DNA of 64,000 bases from Desulfobulbaceae bacterium (GTDB lineage: Bacteria; Desulfobacterota; Desulfobulbia; Desulfobulbales; Desulfocapsaceae): contig JAITSS010000004.1 in the NCBI GenBank assembly GCA_031287565.1, positions 20,664 through 84,663 of the forward strand. Direction: 5' to 3'. The notes beneath the pieces were generated by a model. It worked only from the letters and a program-made list of their open reading frames with translations. It was not told the DNA's origin and made no database searches. This document shows positions 53,559-64,000 of this stretch, piece after piece. Both the position numbers and the translations under genes were made by a program. Positions within the stretch are counted from its first letter, which is position 1; every line of letters starts with the position of its first letter.

Positions 53559-54107
53559 TTAATGCACTTTATGGAGATTTTTTATATCGGCGAAACGCAG
53601 GCCCTGTCCGGCTTCAATCATTGCCTCGATGCGCTCGCGCACTTCGGCGAGCGGCATGTCGAGGGCTTCGCTGAGCTGCTCGGCGGTGAAATAACCGCGC
53701 CCGGCGTCATCGACGGCAATCGGCGTCAGCGAGGGAAAACGAATCTGGAAGGCGCGACCGATTTCCGCCCGCGCCTCCGGCGGCAACTGGGCAAAGATAA
53801 ACTGCATGGCGGCGTGATGCAGGTAGGAAAACTGTTCTTCGCCGTTTGGCGTGATGTTGGTGACAGACACGGCCTCGTCGAGGTCGTGGAACTGGCGGAC
53901 CAGGGCCGCGATGATTTTCGCCGAATCGCTTGCCGACAGCGGGTCGCAGGCGCAACCGATCAACAGGCGGTGGCAACGCGGACATTCTTCACTGCTGCAT
54001 CCAAAGGCGTGGGGCATACCAATGGCGCAACCGCAACATGGGCACTGTTCCGCATCGTCGCGCAGGCACTGTTCCTGGCCGAAGGGAATGCGCGGCAGAT
54101 GGCTCAT
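53559..54107 (-). CDS. Zinc-ribbon-like protein of unknown function
   Basis: CPCCGCAIGMPHAFGCSSEECPRCHRLLIGCACD; start overlaps rnhA stop (ATGA). Confidence 0.6.
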   Translation of the reverse strand: MSHLPRIPFGQEQCLRDDAEQCPCCGCAIGMPHAFGCSSEECPRCHRLLIGCACDPLSASDSAKIIAALVRQFHDLDEAVSVTNITPNGEEQFSYLHHAAMQFIFAQLPPEARAEIGRAFQIRFPSLTPIAVDDAGRGYFTAEQLSEALDMPLAEVRERIEAMIEAGQGLRFADIKNLHKVH

Positions 54108-54826
54108 GGCTGGTTTTCCACTTGATAGCCCATGTCTTCTGGTAGATTCGCCGCCTTGGCGGCGGCAAGCGCCAGCTCGTCGCAGCATTCGTTGTAGTGA
54201 TGCCCGGCATGGCCGCGCAACCAGTGCAAAACAACCCGTTTTTCCGTGAGCAGCGGCAGCATTTCCTGCCAGAGGTCGCGGTTCAGAGCGGGCATCCCAT
54301 CTGATTTGCGCCAGCCGCGCTTGGCCCAGCCAGCCAGCCAGCCCTTTTGAATGGCATTCACCAGGTAGCTGGAATCAGAATAGAGATGAATAATTTCCTC
54401 GCCGACGCTGACAGTTTTCAGACCGACCAGCGCCGCCATGATTTCCATGCGGTTGTTGGTGGTATGGCGAAAACCGCCCTGGAGACGCCGCTCATGGCCG
54501 TTCTCCAGGATGATCACGCCATAGCCACCAGGGCCGGGATTGCCGAGGCAACTGCCGTCGGTGTAGATGACGATGCCTTCGGACGGCATCGCGGCTGCCT
54601 CGGCGTTTGACTTGGGGGCACCAGCGGATTTCTTCGGCCTGTCGCTTTTCTGTGGCCCGCCAGGGTAGGGCGGCGGATTTTTCAGCCAGGCTTTGGCTTC
54701 GGCGAGGTCGGTGAACCCTTTGTATACAGCGCCGGGAAAGCCATCGACCTGTCCTTTCGCCTCCGGCCATTCGGTGTAGATTCCTGGCTTGCGTCCCTTG
54801 GCCACTGCGTAAAATTTTCCGGCCAT
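54104..54826 (-). CDS. rnhA: Ribonuclease HI with N-terminal viroplasmin-like (RHBD) domain
   Basis: KFYAVAKGRKPGIYTEWPEAKGQVDGFPGAVYKGFTDLAEAKAWL, then IYTDGSCLGNPGPGGYGVII...HWLRGHAGHHYNECCDELA. Confidence 0.92.
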   Translation of the reverse strand: MAGKFYAVAKGRKPGIYTEWPEAKGQVDGFPGAVYKGFTDLAEAKAWLKNPPPYPGGPQKSDRPKKSAGAPKSNAEAAAMPSEGIVIYTDGSCLGNPGPGGYGVIILENGHERRLQGGFRHTTNNRMEIMAALVGLKTVSVGEEIIHLYSDSSYLVNAIQKGWLAGWAKRGWRKSDGMPALNRDLWQEMLPLLTEKRVVLHWLRGHAGHHYNECCDELALAAAKAANLPEDMGYQVENQP

Positions 54827-54943
54827 GTTGTTCTCAAAGGACTGAAGACAAAAAAACAAAAGACACGGAAAAGCCGCGCCGAATAAAAAACGGCGCGGCC
54901 GAAACACCCTACAACTGTAGGATTACGAACATCCGCCGATGCC

Positions 54944-55309
54944 TCAACTGCCGCTCGACTTCGGCTCGGCGGTTTCGACGCTGACCGCGCCTTCTTTCGT
55001 CAGGCCGCCGGCCACGGCGTCGCGGCTGATCTTAATTTTTACGTCTTTGGCGATTTCCAGGGTCAGGACGTTGCCATCCATATCGGTGATAACGCCGTGC
55101 ATACCGCCACGGGTGACGATCTTGACGCCACGTTTCAGGTCGTTCAGAAATTGCTGGTGTTTTTTGGCCTGCTTTTGCTGCGGGCGGATCAAAAGAAAAT
55201 AGAAAACGACGAAAATCAAAATGATTGGCGCAAGCTGCATCAATCCACCCGCGCCACCTATGGCGGCGGCGGCTCCGCCGGAGTCGGCGGCAAACGCGAT
55301 ACCTGTCAT
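54944..55309 (-). CDS. yajC: Preprotein translocase subunit YajC
   Basis: PIILIFVVFYFLLIRPQQKQAKKHQQFLNDLKRGVKIVTRGGMHGVI. Confidence 0.93.
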   Translation of the reverse strand: MTGIAFAADSGGAAAAIGGAGGLMQLAPIILIFVVFYFLLIRPQQKQAKKHQQFLNDLKRGVKIVTRGGMHGVITDMDGNVLTLEIAKDVKIKISRDAVAGGLTKEGAVSVETAEPKSSGS

Positions 55310-55383
55310 TAAAAAACCTCCAGAATTTTAGGAAAAAAGCCGACGCTTTCGCCGGAAAGTTGAGTGAATGGCCGAAAAAATAC

Positions 55384-56568
<1,185 letters not shown>

Positions 56569-56596
56569 TCATCTCTGAGGATCGGGAAAAAAATGC

Positions 56597-57463
56597 TTAC
56601 AACTCATCCACCATGCCGCGCAGTTCGGCATAGGAAAAGACCGGACCGTCAACGCAGACGTATTTATCGCCAATGTTGCAACGGCCACAAATGCCGATAC
56701 CGCATTTCATGCGCCGCTCAAGCGTAGTGAATATTTGTTCCGGCTGAAACTTGAGTTTGTCCAGTGCCTGTAAAGTGAATTTGATCATAATCGGTGGCCC
56801 GCAGGTGATGGCCACAGTGTCTTTCGGCGACGGATTCATCTCAAGGAGCACGTTGGGAATCAGACCGACACGCTCCTTCCAGCCCTCCGCTTCCCGGTCA
56901 ATGGTTAAAACCACGTCGGTGTTTTTCGTTTTGCGCCATTCTTCAATCTCATAGGAAAAGGCCATATCCTCCGGAGAACGAGCGCCGTACAGCAGGCTGA
57001 TCTTGCCGTAATCATCGCGATTATCGAACATATACAACAACAAGGTGCGCAAGGGCGCCATGCCGATACCGCCGCCGACAAACAGGATATTCTTCCCTTT
57101 CATCGCGTTGTAATCAAAATGATTACCAAGTGGCGCGCGCACGCCCACTTTGTCGCCGACTTTCAGTTTGTGCAAGGCCGAGGTGACTTCGCCAGCGCGC
57201 ATGACGCTGAACTGAATGAATTCACGGCGGGTTGGCGGCGAATTGATAACAAAGGTCGCTTCGCCGACGCCATACACCGAAAGTTGCCCAACCTGGCCCG
57301 GCTCATGACGAAAGTTCTTCATGGCCTCGGCATCGTCGAGGACGACCCGGAAGGTCATAATATTATGGGTTTCACGGATAACTTCTTTTAACGTCGCCAC
57401 ATAGGGCATGTACGGGTTCGCCATATCCGGCGAATAGACCGGTATCTTGGCAATATCAGCCAT
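56597..57463 (-). CDS. FAD/NAD(P)-binding ferredoxin-reductase-like subunit (FlxA-type)
   Basis: FVGGGIGMAPLRTLLLYMFDNRDDYGKISLLYGARSPEDMAF...LERRMKCGIGICGRCNIGDKYVCVDGPVFSYAEL. Confidence 0.85.
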   Translation of the reverse strand: MADIAKIPVYSPDMANPYMPYVATLKEVIRETHNIMTFRVVLDDAEAMKNFRHEPGQVGQLSVYGVGEATFVINSPPTRREFIQFSVMRAGEVTSALHKLKVGDKVGVRAPLGNHFDYNAMKGKNILFVGGGIGMAPLRTLLLYMFDNRDDYGKISLLYGARSPEDMAFSYEIEEWRKTKNTDVVLTIDREAEGWKERVGLIPNVLLEMNPSPKDTVAITCGPPIMIKFTLQALDKLKFQPEQIFTTLERRMKCGIGICGRCNIGDKYVCVDGPVFSYAELRGMVDEL

Positions 57464-58646
57464 TGGCTTTCTCCTTGGTTCGTCCTTTTCCCTTTACTGG
57501 GGCGGCGGGCTTGGGTGAAGCGGCGGCGGGCGCGACCGGTTGTGGTGGTGGCGGTGGAGCTATTGATGCCGCCTGCACCAAGGCGTCCTTCACAATCTGG
57601 CGAATATCCACGCTCGATGGACAGCTTTTAATGCAGCGTCCACAGCCGCAACAGGAAATCTGCCCGTCATTATTCCTTAGAAAATACGCGAATTTGTGGC
57701 CAACCCGGTTCCGCAGACGGGCGGCTTTTAACGAGCGAGGATTGTGGCCGCTGGCCTCCAATGTATAGAGTGAGGCCATGCAGGTATCCCACGAACGCAA
57801 ACGCACGCCGTTTCGCGCCGAAGTTTCATCGGTGATGGAAAAACAGTGGCAGGTTGGGCACAGATACGTGCAGGTGCCGCAGGCCAGACAACCGGCGGAT
57901 TGTCGCTGCCAGAAATCATTATCGGCAAACAGCGAGAACAGGGCTGCGTCAATTCCTTCGAGATTCGGCGCATCACCCAACGATTTTCTGGCATTGTCAT
58001 GAATAGCTGTGGCCTGCCCTTCCGATGCTGCTGGCGCGTCCTTCAGAAGCGGCGAAGTCAGCGCCTTTTCGCCACGTTCTGTCACCGGCTGCAACAACCA
58101 GCCATCGGACAGCTCGGTGGCCAACACATCGGCATTTTTCGTATTGGCCGGATCGCCGCCAACCCAGTTACAGAAGCAGGTGGACAACACCTCGGCGCAG
58201 GCGCGGACGATAAATACCGTCGCCTGACGTTTTTTCAGGTAATAAACATCTTTGAACTTGCTACCGTCATAGATTGGGTCGAAGGTGGTTACACTCCCAG
58301 CATCGCAACCAAGCATTCCGAAAACGACCGTTGGCATCGGCTCCACAGGCATTTTCACCTGAACCTGCGATACATCGGAAGGGGTTTCACCCTCTTTTTC
58401 CGGTGCGCCAAAGGCCGGACGCAAATAGCTGAAGCTCAACAGCTCTTCGCTGCGCGGGAAAAGCGCATGTTTGGCGGATTCCGTTGGTTTACGGCGAAGT
58501 TCCAGTCCTTTTGCGGCATCGAACTCACGATAGACAACCGCCTGACCTTCATTCCGCGGAGCGAACACCCGCATCGTCTTCGAGAGTTCGCCCAGCCAGG
58601 CGGCGACATCAGCGGTGGCGAGAAATTTGTTTCCTGGCATTACCAT
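57456..58646 (-). CDS. 4Fe-4S sulfhydrogenase-beta/FlxB-like subunit
   Basis: CLACGTCTYLCPTCHCFSI and CCGCGRCIKSCPSSVDIR; co-directional with Hdr genes. Confidence 0.8.
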   Translation of the reverse strand: MVMPGNKFLATADVAAWLGELSKTMRVFAPRNEGQAVVYREFDAAKGLELRRKPTESAKHALFPRSEELLSFSYLRPAFGAPEKEGETPSDVSQVQVKMPVEPMPTVVFGMLGCDAGSVTTFDPIYDGSKFKDVYYLKKRQATVFIVRACAEVLSTCFCNWVGGDPANTKNADVLATELSDGWLLQPVTERGEKALTSPLLKDAPAASEGQATAIHDNARKSLGDAPNLEGIDAALFSLFADNDFWQRQSAGCLACGTCTYLCPTCHCFSITDETSARNGVRLRSWDTCMASLYTLEASGHNPRSLKAARLRNRVGHKFAYFLRNNDGQISCCGCGRCIKSCPSSVDIRQIVKDALVQAASIAPPPPPQPVAPAAASPKPAAPVKGKGRTKEKANG

Positions 58647-59593
58647 TCCCTCTCTTTGATGGTTGGTTCCTCGGTGGCGAAGGTCTGCAAGGGCGGGACA
58701 GTTTCCGCGTTGGTTCCGGCCTGATAATCAAACAATCTGGCGGCGGCGCGGGTCATCGTCCGTTTGAACAAGCCAACCGGAATGCCGACCGGACACGCCC
58801 GGCTACATTCGCCGCAACCGGTGCAACGGCCCGCAAGGTGGGTCGCGTGAATGAGTTGGAAGAACAGCTTCTCCCGCGTGCTGTCGGCCTGATTCAGCCA
58901 ATGTGGCTCGCGGCTGGTTGCGACGCAGTGGTCGCGGCAGACGCAGAGCGGACAGGCGTTGCGGCAAGCATAGCAACGAATACAGCGACTCATCTCTTGT
59001 TCCCAGAAGGCAAAGCGTTCATCAATGCTTTTTTCTTCAAAGGCGGCGAGATCGGCATAGTCGTCGGTCTTGCCTTCCTTCGGCGTTCCGACAAACTCGT
59101 CGCTGACCACGGCGTTTGGATATTGGCAAGACGCGCACTTATCGGCCCGGACATCGGCCATGTCCATCGTCTTCGCGGTGTCCTTCACGTTCACCGTCAG
59201 CTTGTCGCTGCTGATGCTCAGCGACGTGACCATGCCCGGTTCAATATCCTGGCCGAGTTGCGCCGCTATTTTCTGAATATCGACCACGCCGGAGCAGGGA
59301 AAGCCAATAATGACGACTTCCTCCCGCTTGACCAGACCTTCGGCGATTTGCTGCACGACCGAGCGCGAATCGCATCCTTTGACCACGATACCCACTTTCT
59401 TGCCTTTATATTCCGGCAGGAAAACAGCGGGATTATTCACCGCCAGAGGGCCGACGACAAAAGCGTCGACCTCTTCCGGTTTTCGCATAAAAAACGGCGC
59501 GCTGCGCAGGGGATCCGGTCCCGGCCCCCATCCGATGACGCAGTCAACATCGGGTAAAACTTTGCGTATCGCCCCTTTCAATTCATCATCCAT
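58640..59593 (-). CDS. 4Fe-4S dicluster protein (FlxC-like)
   Basis: CIRCYACRNACPLCVC and CTGCGECSRACPVGIPV; GKKVGIVVKGCDSRSVVQQIAEGLV. Confidence 0.75.
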   Translation of the reverse strand: MDDELKGAIRKVLPDVDCVIGWGPGPDPLRSAPFFMRKPEEVDAFVVGPLAVNNPAVFLPEYKGKKVGIVVKGCDSRSVVQQIAEGLVKREEVVIIGFPCSGVVDIQKIAAQLGQDIEPGMVTSLSISSDKLTVNVKDTAKTMDMADVRADKCASCQYPNAVVSDEFVGTPKEGKTDDYADLAAFEEKSIDERFAFWEQEMSRCIRCYACRNACPLCVCRDHCVATSREPHWLNQADSTREKLFFQLIHATHLAGRCTGCGECSRACPVGIPVGLFKRTMTRAAARLFDYQAGTNAETVPPLQTFATEEPTIKEREW

Positions 59594-59654
59594 TTCGGTC
59601 TCTCTATAGAATCAGATAAAACCAACAATGTGACCAGGCCAGACATCAACCCAA

Positions 59655-60116
59655 TCATTCACCGGCGCACGCCGCCAGCCGCTCAATTTCCGGAGACTCT
59701 GGGAATACCGGCGCGGGCGGCAGAGCATGAATCTGTTTGGTGAATTCCGTCACCACATGCTGCCAGCGCTGGCCTTCCGAGGCCGAAACCCAGGTATATT
59801 CAAAACGTTTCGGATCAATACCGACCAACGGAAGCAAATTTTTGCACATCTCAAGACGGCGGCGGGCGTAAAAATTTCCCTCCGCATAGTGGCAGTCGCG
59901 GGGATGGCAACCGGAAACCAGCACGCCGTCCGCGCCGCCAAGCAACGCCTTAACAATGAACAACGGATTGATCCTTCCGGAACATGGGACACGGATAATC
60001 CGCAGGTCGGTCGGTTGCACAAAACGTCCGACCCCCGCAGTATCCGCCCCGCCATAGGAGCACCAGTTACACAAAAAGCCGACTATCCGGCGTTCTTTCC
60101 CTGTCAGCACCGACAT
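59655..60116 (-). CDS. MvhD/FlxD-like hydrogenase iron-sulfur subunit
   Basis: RIVGFLCNWCSYGGADTAGVGR...RVPCSGRINPLFIVKALLGGADGVLVSGCHPRDCHYAEGNFYARRR. Confidence 0.9.
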   Translation of the reverse strand: MSVLTGKERRIVGFLCNWCSYGGADTAGVGRFVQPTDLRIIRVPCSGRINPLFIVKALLGGADGVLVSGCHPRDCHYAEGNFYARRRLEMCKNLLPLVGIDPKRFEYTWVSASEGQRWQHVVTEFTKQIHALPPAPVFPESPEIERLAACAGE

Positions 60117-62062
60117 AGCGCCTCCACTTCGGCAAGTATCTGATTATCCGTGAAATGTGAGAGTTGCACCGCGCCCTGCGGGCAGGTGGCGTTGCACAAA
60201 CCACAACCCTGACATACCGCCTCGATTACTTCAGCTTTCGCCTGCCCACGGAAATCAATCTCGCGAATGGCCTTATACGGACAGACATTGATACATTTGC
60301 CACAACCGACACAGCGATTGATATTCACTTGGGCGATCTGCGGATCGCTTTCCAGCATGTCTTTGGAAAGCAGGCCGATGGCCTTAGCGGCGGCGGCGCT
60401 CCCCATGGCCACCGATGAAGGAATATCCTTCGGCCCCTGGCTACATCCAGCCAGGAAGACGCCAGCGGTGTTGGTCTCAATCGGTTTCAATTTGACATGG
60501 CTTTCCATGAAAAAGCCGAATTTGTCGTAAGAAATACGTAATTTTTCGGCCAGGTGTGGCGAATTGGCCGCCGCTTCGACACCGACGGCGAGAACCACCA
60601 GATCAGCTTCGACTTCAACCTGGGCACCAGCCAAGGTATCGACGCCGCGTACAATGTACCGGTCGCCTTTTGGATAAATCAGCGATACGCGCCCGCGAAT
60701 ATACTGGGTACCGTATTCTTCCTGCGCCCGGCGGGTGAATTCATCGTACCCCTTGCCCGGCGAACGAATATCCATGTAAAAGACGTAGCTTTGTGAATCC
60801 GGAATATGGTCTTTCGTGAGAATGGCCTGTTTGGCCGTGTACATGCAGCAAAAACCGGAACAGTAAGGACGGCCAATCGATACGTCGCGCGAGCCGACGC
60901 ATTGGATGAAGACGACGTTTTTCGGCTCTTTGCCGTCGGACAGACGTTTGATGTGGCCGCCAAACGGGCCGGAAGCCGACATCATGCGTTCGTACTGCAA
61001 AGAGGTTACGACATCAGGATAACGTCCGCCGCCATATTCGCTGTAGACTTTCCAGTCCACCAGATCATAACCGGTAGCGGCGACCATCGCGCCCACCTGC
61101 ACGGTCAGCAATTCATCCTGCTGTTCGTAACTGATAGCCCCCGTCGGACAGACTTTGGCGCAGACACCGCATTTTCCTTTGACGAACTGGCGACAGAAAC
61201 TCTTATCAATAACCGCCTTTTTCGGAATGGCCTGCGGAAAGGGAATGTTAATCGCCGTGGTCGTGCCAACGCCTTCGTTGAAGCGATCAAAGGATTTCTT
61301 TGACGGACATTTTTCGGCGCAAAGTCCGCAACCGGTACATTTGGTATTGTCAACACAAGTCGCTTTGCGGCGGATGACTACCTCGAAATTACCAACGAAG
61401 CCGGAAACTGACTCGAGTTCGGAGCAAGCGTACAACGTGATTTTCGGATGCTGGGCGACATCGACCATCTTCGGCCCTAAAATACAACTGGAACAGTCAA
61501 CGGTCGGGAAGGTCTTATCAAGTTTGGCCATCTTGCCGCCAATCGACGGCTCGCGCTCGACCATGATCACTTCGATACCGGCGTCGGCGCAGTCAAGCGC
61601 CGCCTGAATGCCAGCGACGCCACCGCCGATAACCAGAACACGTTTGGTGGACGGAAAATATTTTGGCGTCAATGGACGATTGCGACGAAGTTTCTCGACC
61701 GCGATGCGCACCAACTCAAAGGCTTTGTTACTGTTGGCTTCCTTGTCTTTGCCAATCCACGAGACATGCTCGCGGATATTGGCCATCTCGAACATATAGC
61801 GGTTTACGCCCGCCCGTTCCACCGCCCGGCGAAAGGTCGGCTCGTGCATACGTGGACTACAGGCCGCGACCACAACCCCATCCAGAGCGTGTTCAGAAAT
61901 GGCGCGAATGATGCCGTCCTGGCCAGGTTCCGAGCAGGTGTACATGCTGTCGGTGGCGAAGACCACATCCGGCAGACTTTTCGCGTTTTCGGCAACTCCG
62001 GCGGAATCGACGGTCGCGCCGATATTGGTGCCGCAGTGACAGATAAAAACTCCTATTCTCAT
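60104..62062 (-). CDS. HdrA-like heterodisulfide reductase subunit A
   Basis: IGVFICHCGTNIGATVD, VIGGGVAGIQAALDCADAGIEVIMVEREPSIGGKMAKLDKTFPTVDCSSCILGPKM, multiple CxxCxxC ferredoxin motifs. Confidence 0.95.
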   Translation of the reverse strand: MRIGVFICHCGTNIGATVDSAGVAENAKSLPDVVFATDSMYTCSEPGQDGIIRAISEHALDGVVVAACSPRMHEPTFRRAVERAGVNRYMFEMANIREHVSWIGKDKEANSNKAFELVRIAVEKLRRNRPLTPKYFPSTKRVLVIGGGVAGIQAALDCADAGIEVIMVEREPSIGGKMAKLDKTFPTVDCSSCILGPKMVDVAQHPKITLYACSELESVSGFVGNFEVVIRRKATCVDNTKCTGCGLCAEKCPSKKSFDRFNEGVGTTTAINIPFPQAIPKKAVIDKSFCRQFVKGKCGVCAKVCPTGAISYEQQDELLTVQVGAMVAATGYDLVDWKVYSEYGGGRYPDVVTSLQYERMMSASGPFGGHIKRLSDGKEPKNVVFIQCVGSRDVSIGRPYCSGFCCMYTAKQAILTKDHIPDSQSYVFYMDIRSPGKGYDEFTRRAQEEYGTQYIRGRVSLIYPKGDRYIVRGVDTLAGAQVEVEADLVVLAVGVEAAANSPHLAEKLRISYDKFGFFMESHVKLKPIETNTAGVFLAGCSQGPKDIPSSVAMGSAAAAKAIGLLSKDMLESDPQIAQVNINRCVGCGKCINVCPYKAIREIDFRGQAKAEVIEAVCQGCGLCNATCPQGAVQLSHFTDNQILAEVEALCRC

Positions 62063-62991
62063 GCCGCTCCCTCCGTTTGCATGGCATTGGCGACCGCGCG
62101 GCGTTGATTGGCCAGCTTGTCAAGCACCGGCTGTGGATCAACCACCAGTTTATCCAACCCAAGTTCGTTATGGGGAAGGGCGAAGGCCAAACCAAGTAAT
62201 TGCGTGTAGTACATGACGGGCAGTTGGAAGTGCGTCTTGTGTGCCCGATTGATTTGACCCTGGCGCAGATCAAGATTCATCTGGCACAGGGGGCAGGCAA
62301 CGGCGATAACATCGGCGCCGAGGGCGGCGGCAAGATCGATGATTTTGCCGGAGAGACGGGTTACGGCTTCGTTGAGCGGAATGCCCATCGAAGCGCCGCA
62401 ACATTCCACTTTCAGCGGGAAGGGGAGTACTTCAGCGCCCGCCGCCGCCAGAATTTCTTCCATCACCATCGGATTTTCCGGGTCGCCGAATTGCATCAGC
62501 CCCTGAGGACGACTCATCAGGCAGCCGTAATACGGCGCGACTTTCAGCCCTTCGAGGGGACGGATTGATTTGGCGGCAATCTCGTTGGCGCTGACCTGCT
62601 CATGGATGACCTGCATCACTGATTTGATAGTGTGGCCTTCTTGGAGCGTGTCGCCGCCGAGTAATTTACTCGCTTGCGGGCCGATATGTTCATCGCTCAT
62701 GTTGCGGAGCGCCACCCGCATATTTTTCAAGCAACTGGGGCAGGGCGTGACAATATCAAAAAGCCCCTGTTTTCCGGCTTGGACAAAGTTTCTCGCTGAC
62801 AGCGCGGTGGATAAGCTGTGATCAACCGTATGGGCTGGGGTTGAACCGCAACAATTCCAATCTTCGAGGTCTTGCAGCTTCATTCCCAGTTCGGCGCAGA
62901 CGGCGCGGGTCGAACTGTCGTATTCGGCGGAGGTACCCTGACCTGAACAGCCGGGGTAGTAGCCGAATGGCTCATTTCTGCTCATGAACAC
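62059..62991 (-). CDS. HdrB-like heterodisulfide reductase subunit B (two CCG domains)
   Basis: YYPGCSGQGTSAEYDSSTRAVCAELGMKLQDLEDWNCCGSTPAH...VECCGASMGIPL...CPLCQMNLDLRQ. Confidence 0.93.
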   Translation of the reverse strand: MFMSRNEPFGYYPGCSGQGTSAEYDSSTRAVCAELGMKLQDLEDWNCCGSTPAHTVDHSLSTALSARNFVQAGKQGLFDIVTPCPSCLKNMRVALRNMSDEHIGPQASKLLGGDTLQEGHTIKSVMQVIHEQVSANEIAAKSIRPLEGLKVAPYYGCLMSRPQGLMQFGDPENPMVMEEILAAAGAEVLPFPLKVECCGASMGIPLNEAVTRLSGKIIDLAAALGADVIAVACPLCQMNLDLRQGQINRAHKTHFQLPVMYYTQLLGLAFALPHNELGLDKLVVDPQPVLDKLANQRRAVANAMQTEGAA

Positions 62992-63535
62992 CCTCCCTGA
63001 ATCGTTTGAAAATGGCGCTGACTTCGTCGCGCGCCTTGATGCTGTGCGGCGTGTATGGCAGCTTGCGTCGCGTCAGCATCTTGGGTGCCAGATCGACATC
63101 GGAGAACAGCCTGCCGGTCGCGACCATGTACATGCCCATCAGTCCAGCCTCGTAAGCCCTGCCGAATGTTTCCACCGTTTTCAGGAAGGAGCCGACGAAA
63201 ACTCGCACCGGCCAGACTGAAAATTTGCCTTCCCGCCTGGCCATGTGCCGACACACATCCATAACAGTCGCCACATCAATGTTGTTTGGGCAACGCGCCG
63301 TGCAGGTTTCGCAGGTGGCGCAATAGGCCAGGGATTTGCTGGACAGCACCGTGTCTTTCTGTCCCAACTGGATCAGACGCATGATGCGATTTACGGACAG
63401 GTCATAGGCGAAATCCATCGGACATCCGGCCGTGCAGTTACCACATTGGTAACAGCGCGAGACATCCTGCCCGCTTTCCTCCTCAATCTGCTGGATAAAA
63501 CTTCGGTTGGATGACGCGAGGTCAATTGTTTTCAT
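62972..63535 (-). CDS. HdrC-like heterodisulfide reductase subunit C
   Basis: CYQCGNCTAGCPMDFAYDLSVNRIMRLIQLGQKDTVLSSKSLAYCATCETCTARCPNNID. Confidence 0.93.
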   Translation of the reverse strand: MKTIDLASSNRSFIQQIEEESGQDVSRCYQCGNCTAGCPMDFAYDLSVNRIMRLIQLGQKDTVLSSKSLAYCATCETCTARCPNNIDVATVMDVCRHMARREGKFSVWPVRVFVGSFLKTVETFGRAYEAGLMGMYMVATGRLFSDVDLAPKMLTRRKLPYTPHSIKARDEVSAIFKRFREGVHEQK

Positions 63536-63792
63536 CCCGAATGCACCTGGGTTGATGATATGGGCTGAACGAGTGGAAAATCGTCGCGCCCGATTACGAA
63601 TCCCTCACTTCTCTTAATGTTTCGCCCCTATCAGGGTAAGCCAACGCCCAAGGTACTTAGCAGATTTCATACCGATGGGCAAGCTGTTAATCATGTCCGC
63701 TTCGTTCTATAATTCAGAATAAATACATAAATTTATCTGCATGTTACGATGGACATCGCCTCCAAATGCGCTTTCCCTGATGGCCATGAATA

Positions 63793-63862
63793 CCAGAAGT
63801 CTCTACACAAGCCATACATGAATTTCCCTCGCCCGCTTGCGGGAGAAAGGAGAACGGCAGGT
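63793..63862. repeat. Short single-hairpin version of the REP/MITE-like element (copy B)
   Basis: CCAGAAGTCTCTACACAA...CCCGCTTGCGGGAGAAAGGAGAACGGCAGGTT matches both ends of copy A in reverse complement but lacks its internal part. Confidence 0.8.
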
Positions 63863-63985
63863 TCGATTTCAGAGTCAATGGTAATTGTTCCGTTCCGTGC
63901 GATCATATTCCGATTCGTAGCTGGCCTTTATTTCATGCGCAAGCTATACTGCGGGAAATGATTGAATCACATCGGAGGCAAAAAG

Positions 63986-64000
63986 ATGAGTCATAACATT
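63986..64000 (+). CDS. Start of an unidentified gene truncated by window end
   Basis: cGGAGGcaaaaag-ATG AGT CAT AAC ATT; good Shine-Dalgarno spacing only. Confidence 0.35.

Overview
This is a GC-rich bacterial chromosome segment. Gene content suggests a Desulfobacterota-like anaerobe (inference from the Flx-Hdr complex, the EMO-type Fe-S oxidoreductase, and DUF3786 and DVU0298-like proteins). Most of the window is ordinary, densely coding core genome: EtfB (partial), membrane Fe-S oxidoreductase, acyl-CoA dehydrogenase, two-subunit pyruvate carboxylase, Hsp33, Kef antiporter, hybrid histidine kinase, BCAT, GroES/EL, tRNA-Met, Ndk, HolA, MntP, ComEC, WaaA, a minor-pilin/PilY1 cluster, a two-component system, a selenocysteine formate dehydrogenase with a fused beta-gamma subunit, FdhE, AroK, HD-GYP, YqeY, PotD, RNase HI, YajC, Tgt, and a FlxABCD/HdrABC-type cluster. 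The most unusual locus is the non-coding accessory pocket between tRNA-Met and ndk (about 20.13-21.79 kb). It holds an IS256-like transposase remnant, an AT-rich leader with a good sigma70-like promoter, and an array of eight 36-bp direct repeats separated by seven unique 29-36 bp spacers. The array is CRISPR-like but no cas genes are visible in 64 kb. Each repeat has an unusual two-hairpin design: CCCA-GAGA-TGGG, then the 14-bp palindrome CGGAACCGGTTCCG, then an 8-nt tail ATTGTGAC. A REP/MITE-like element follows the array, with a decayed ninth repeat beyond it. Other points of interest are a DisA-like diadenylate cyclase-domain protein with intact DGA and RHR motifs, the in-frame UGA with a SECIS hairpin in fdhA, and a family of short dispersed mosaic repeats. 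All coordinates and alignments were read by eye. No database search was run.
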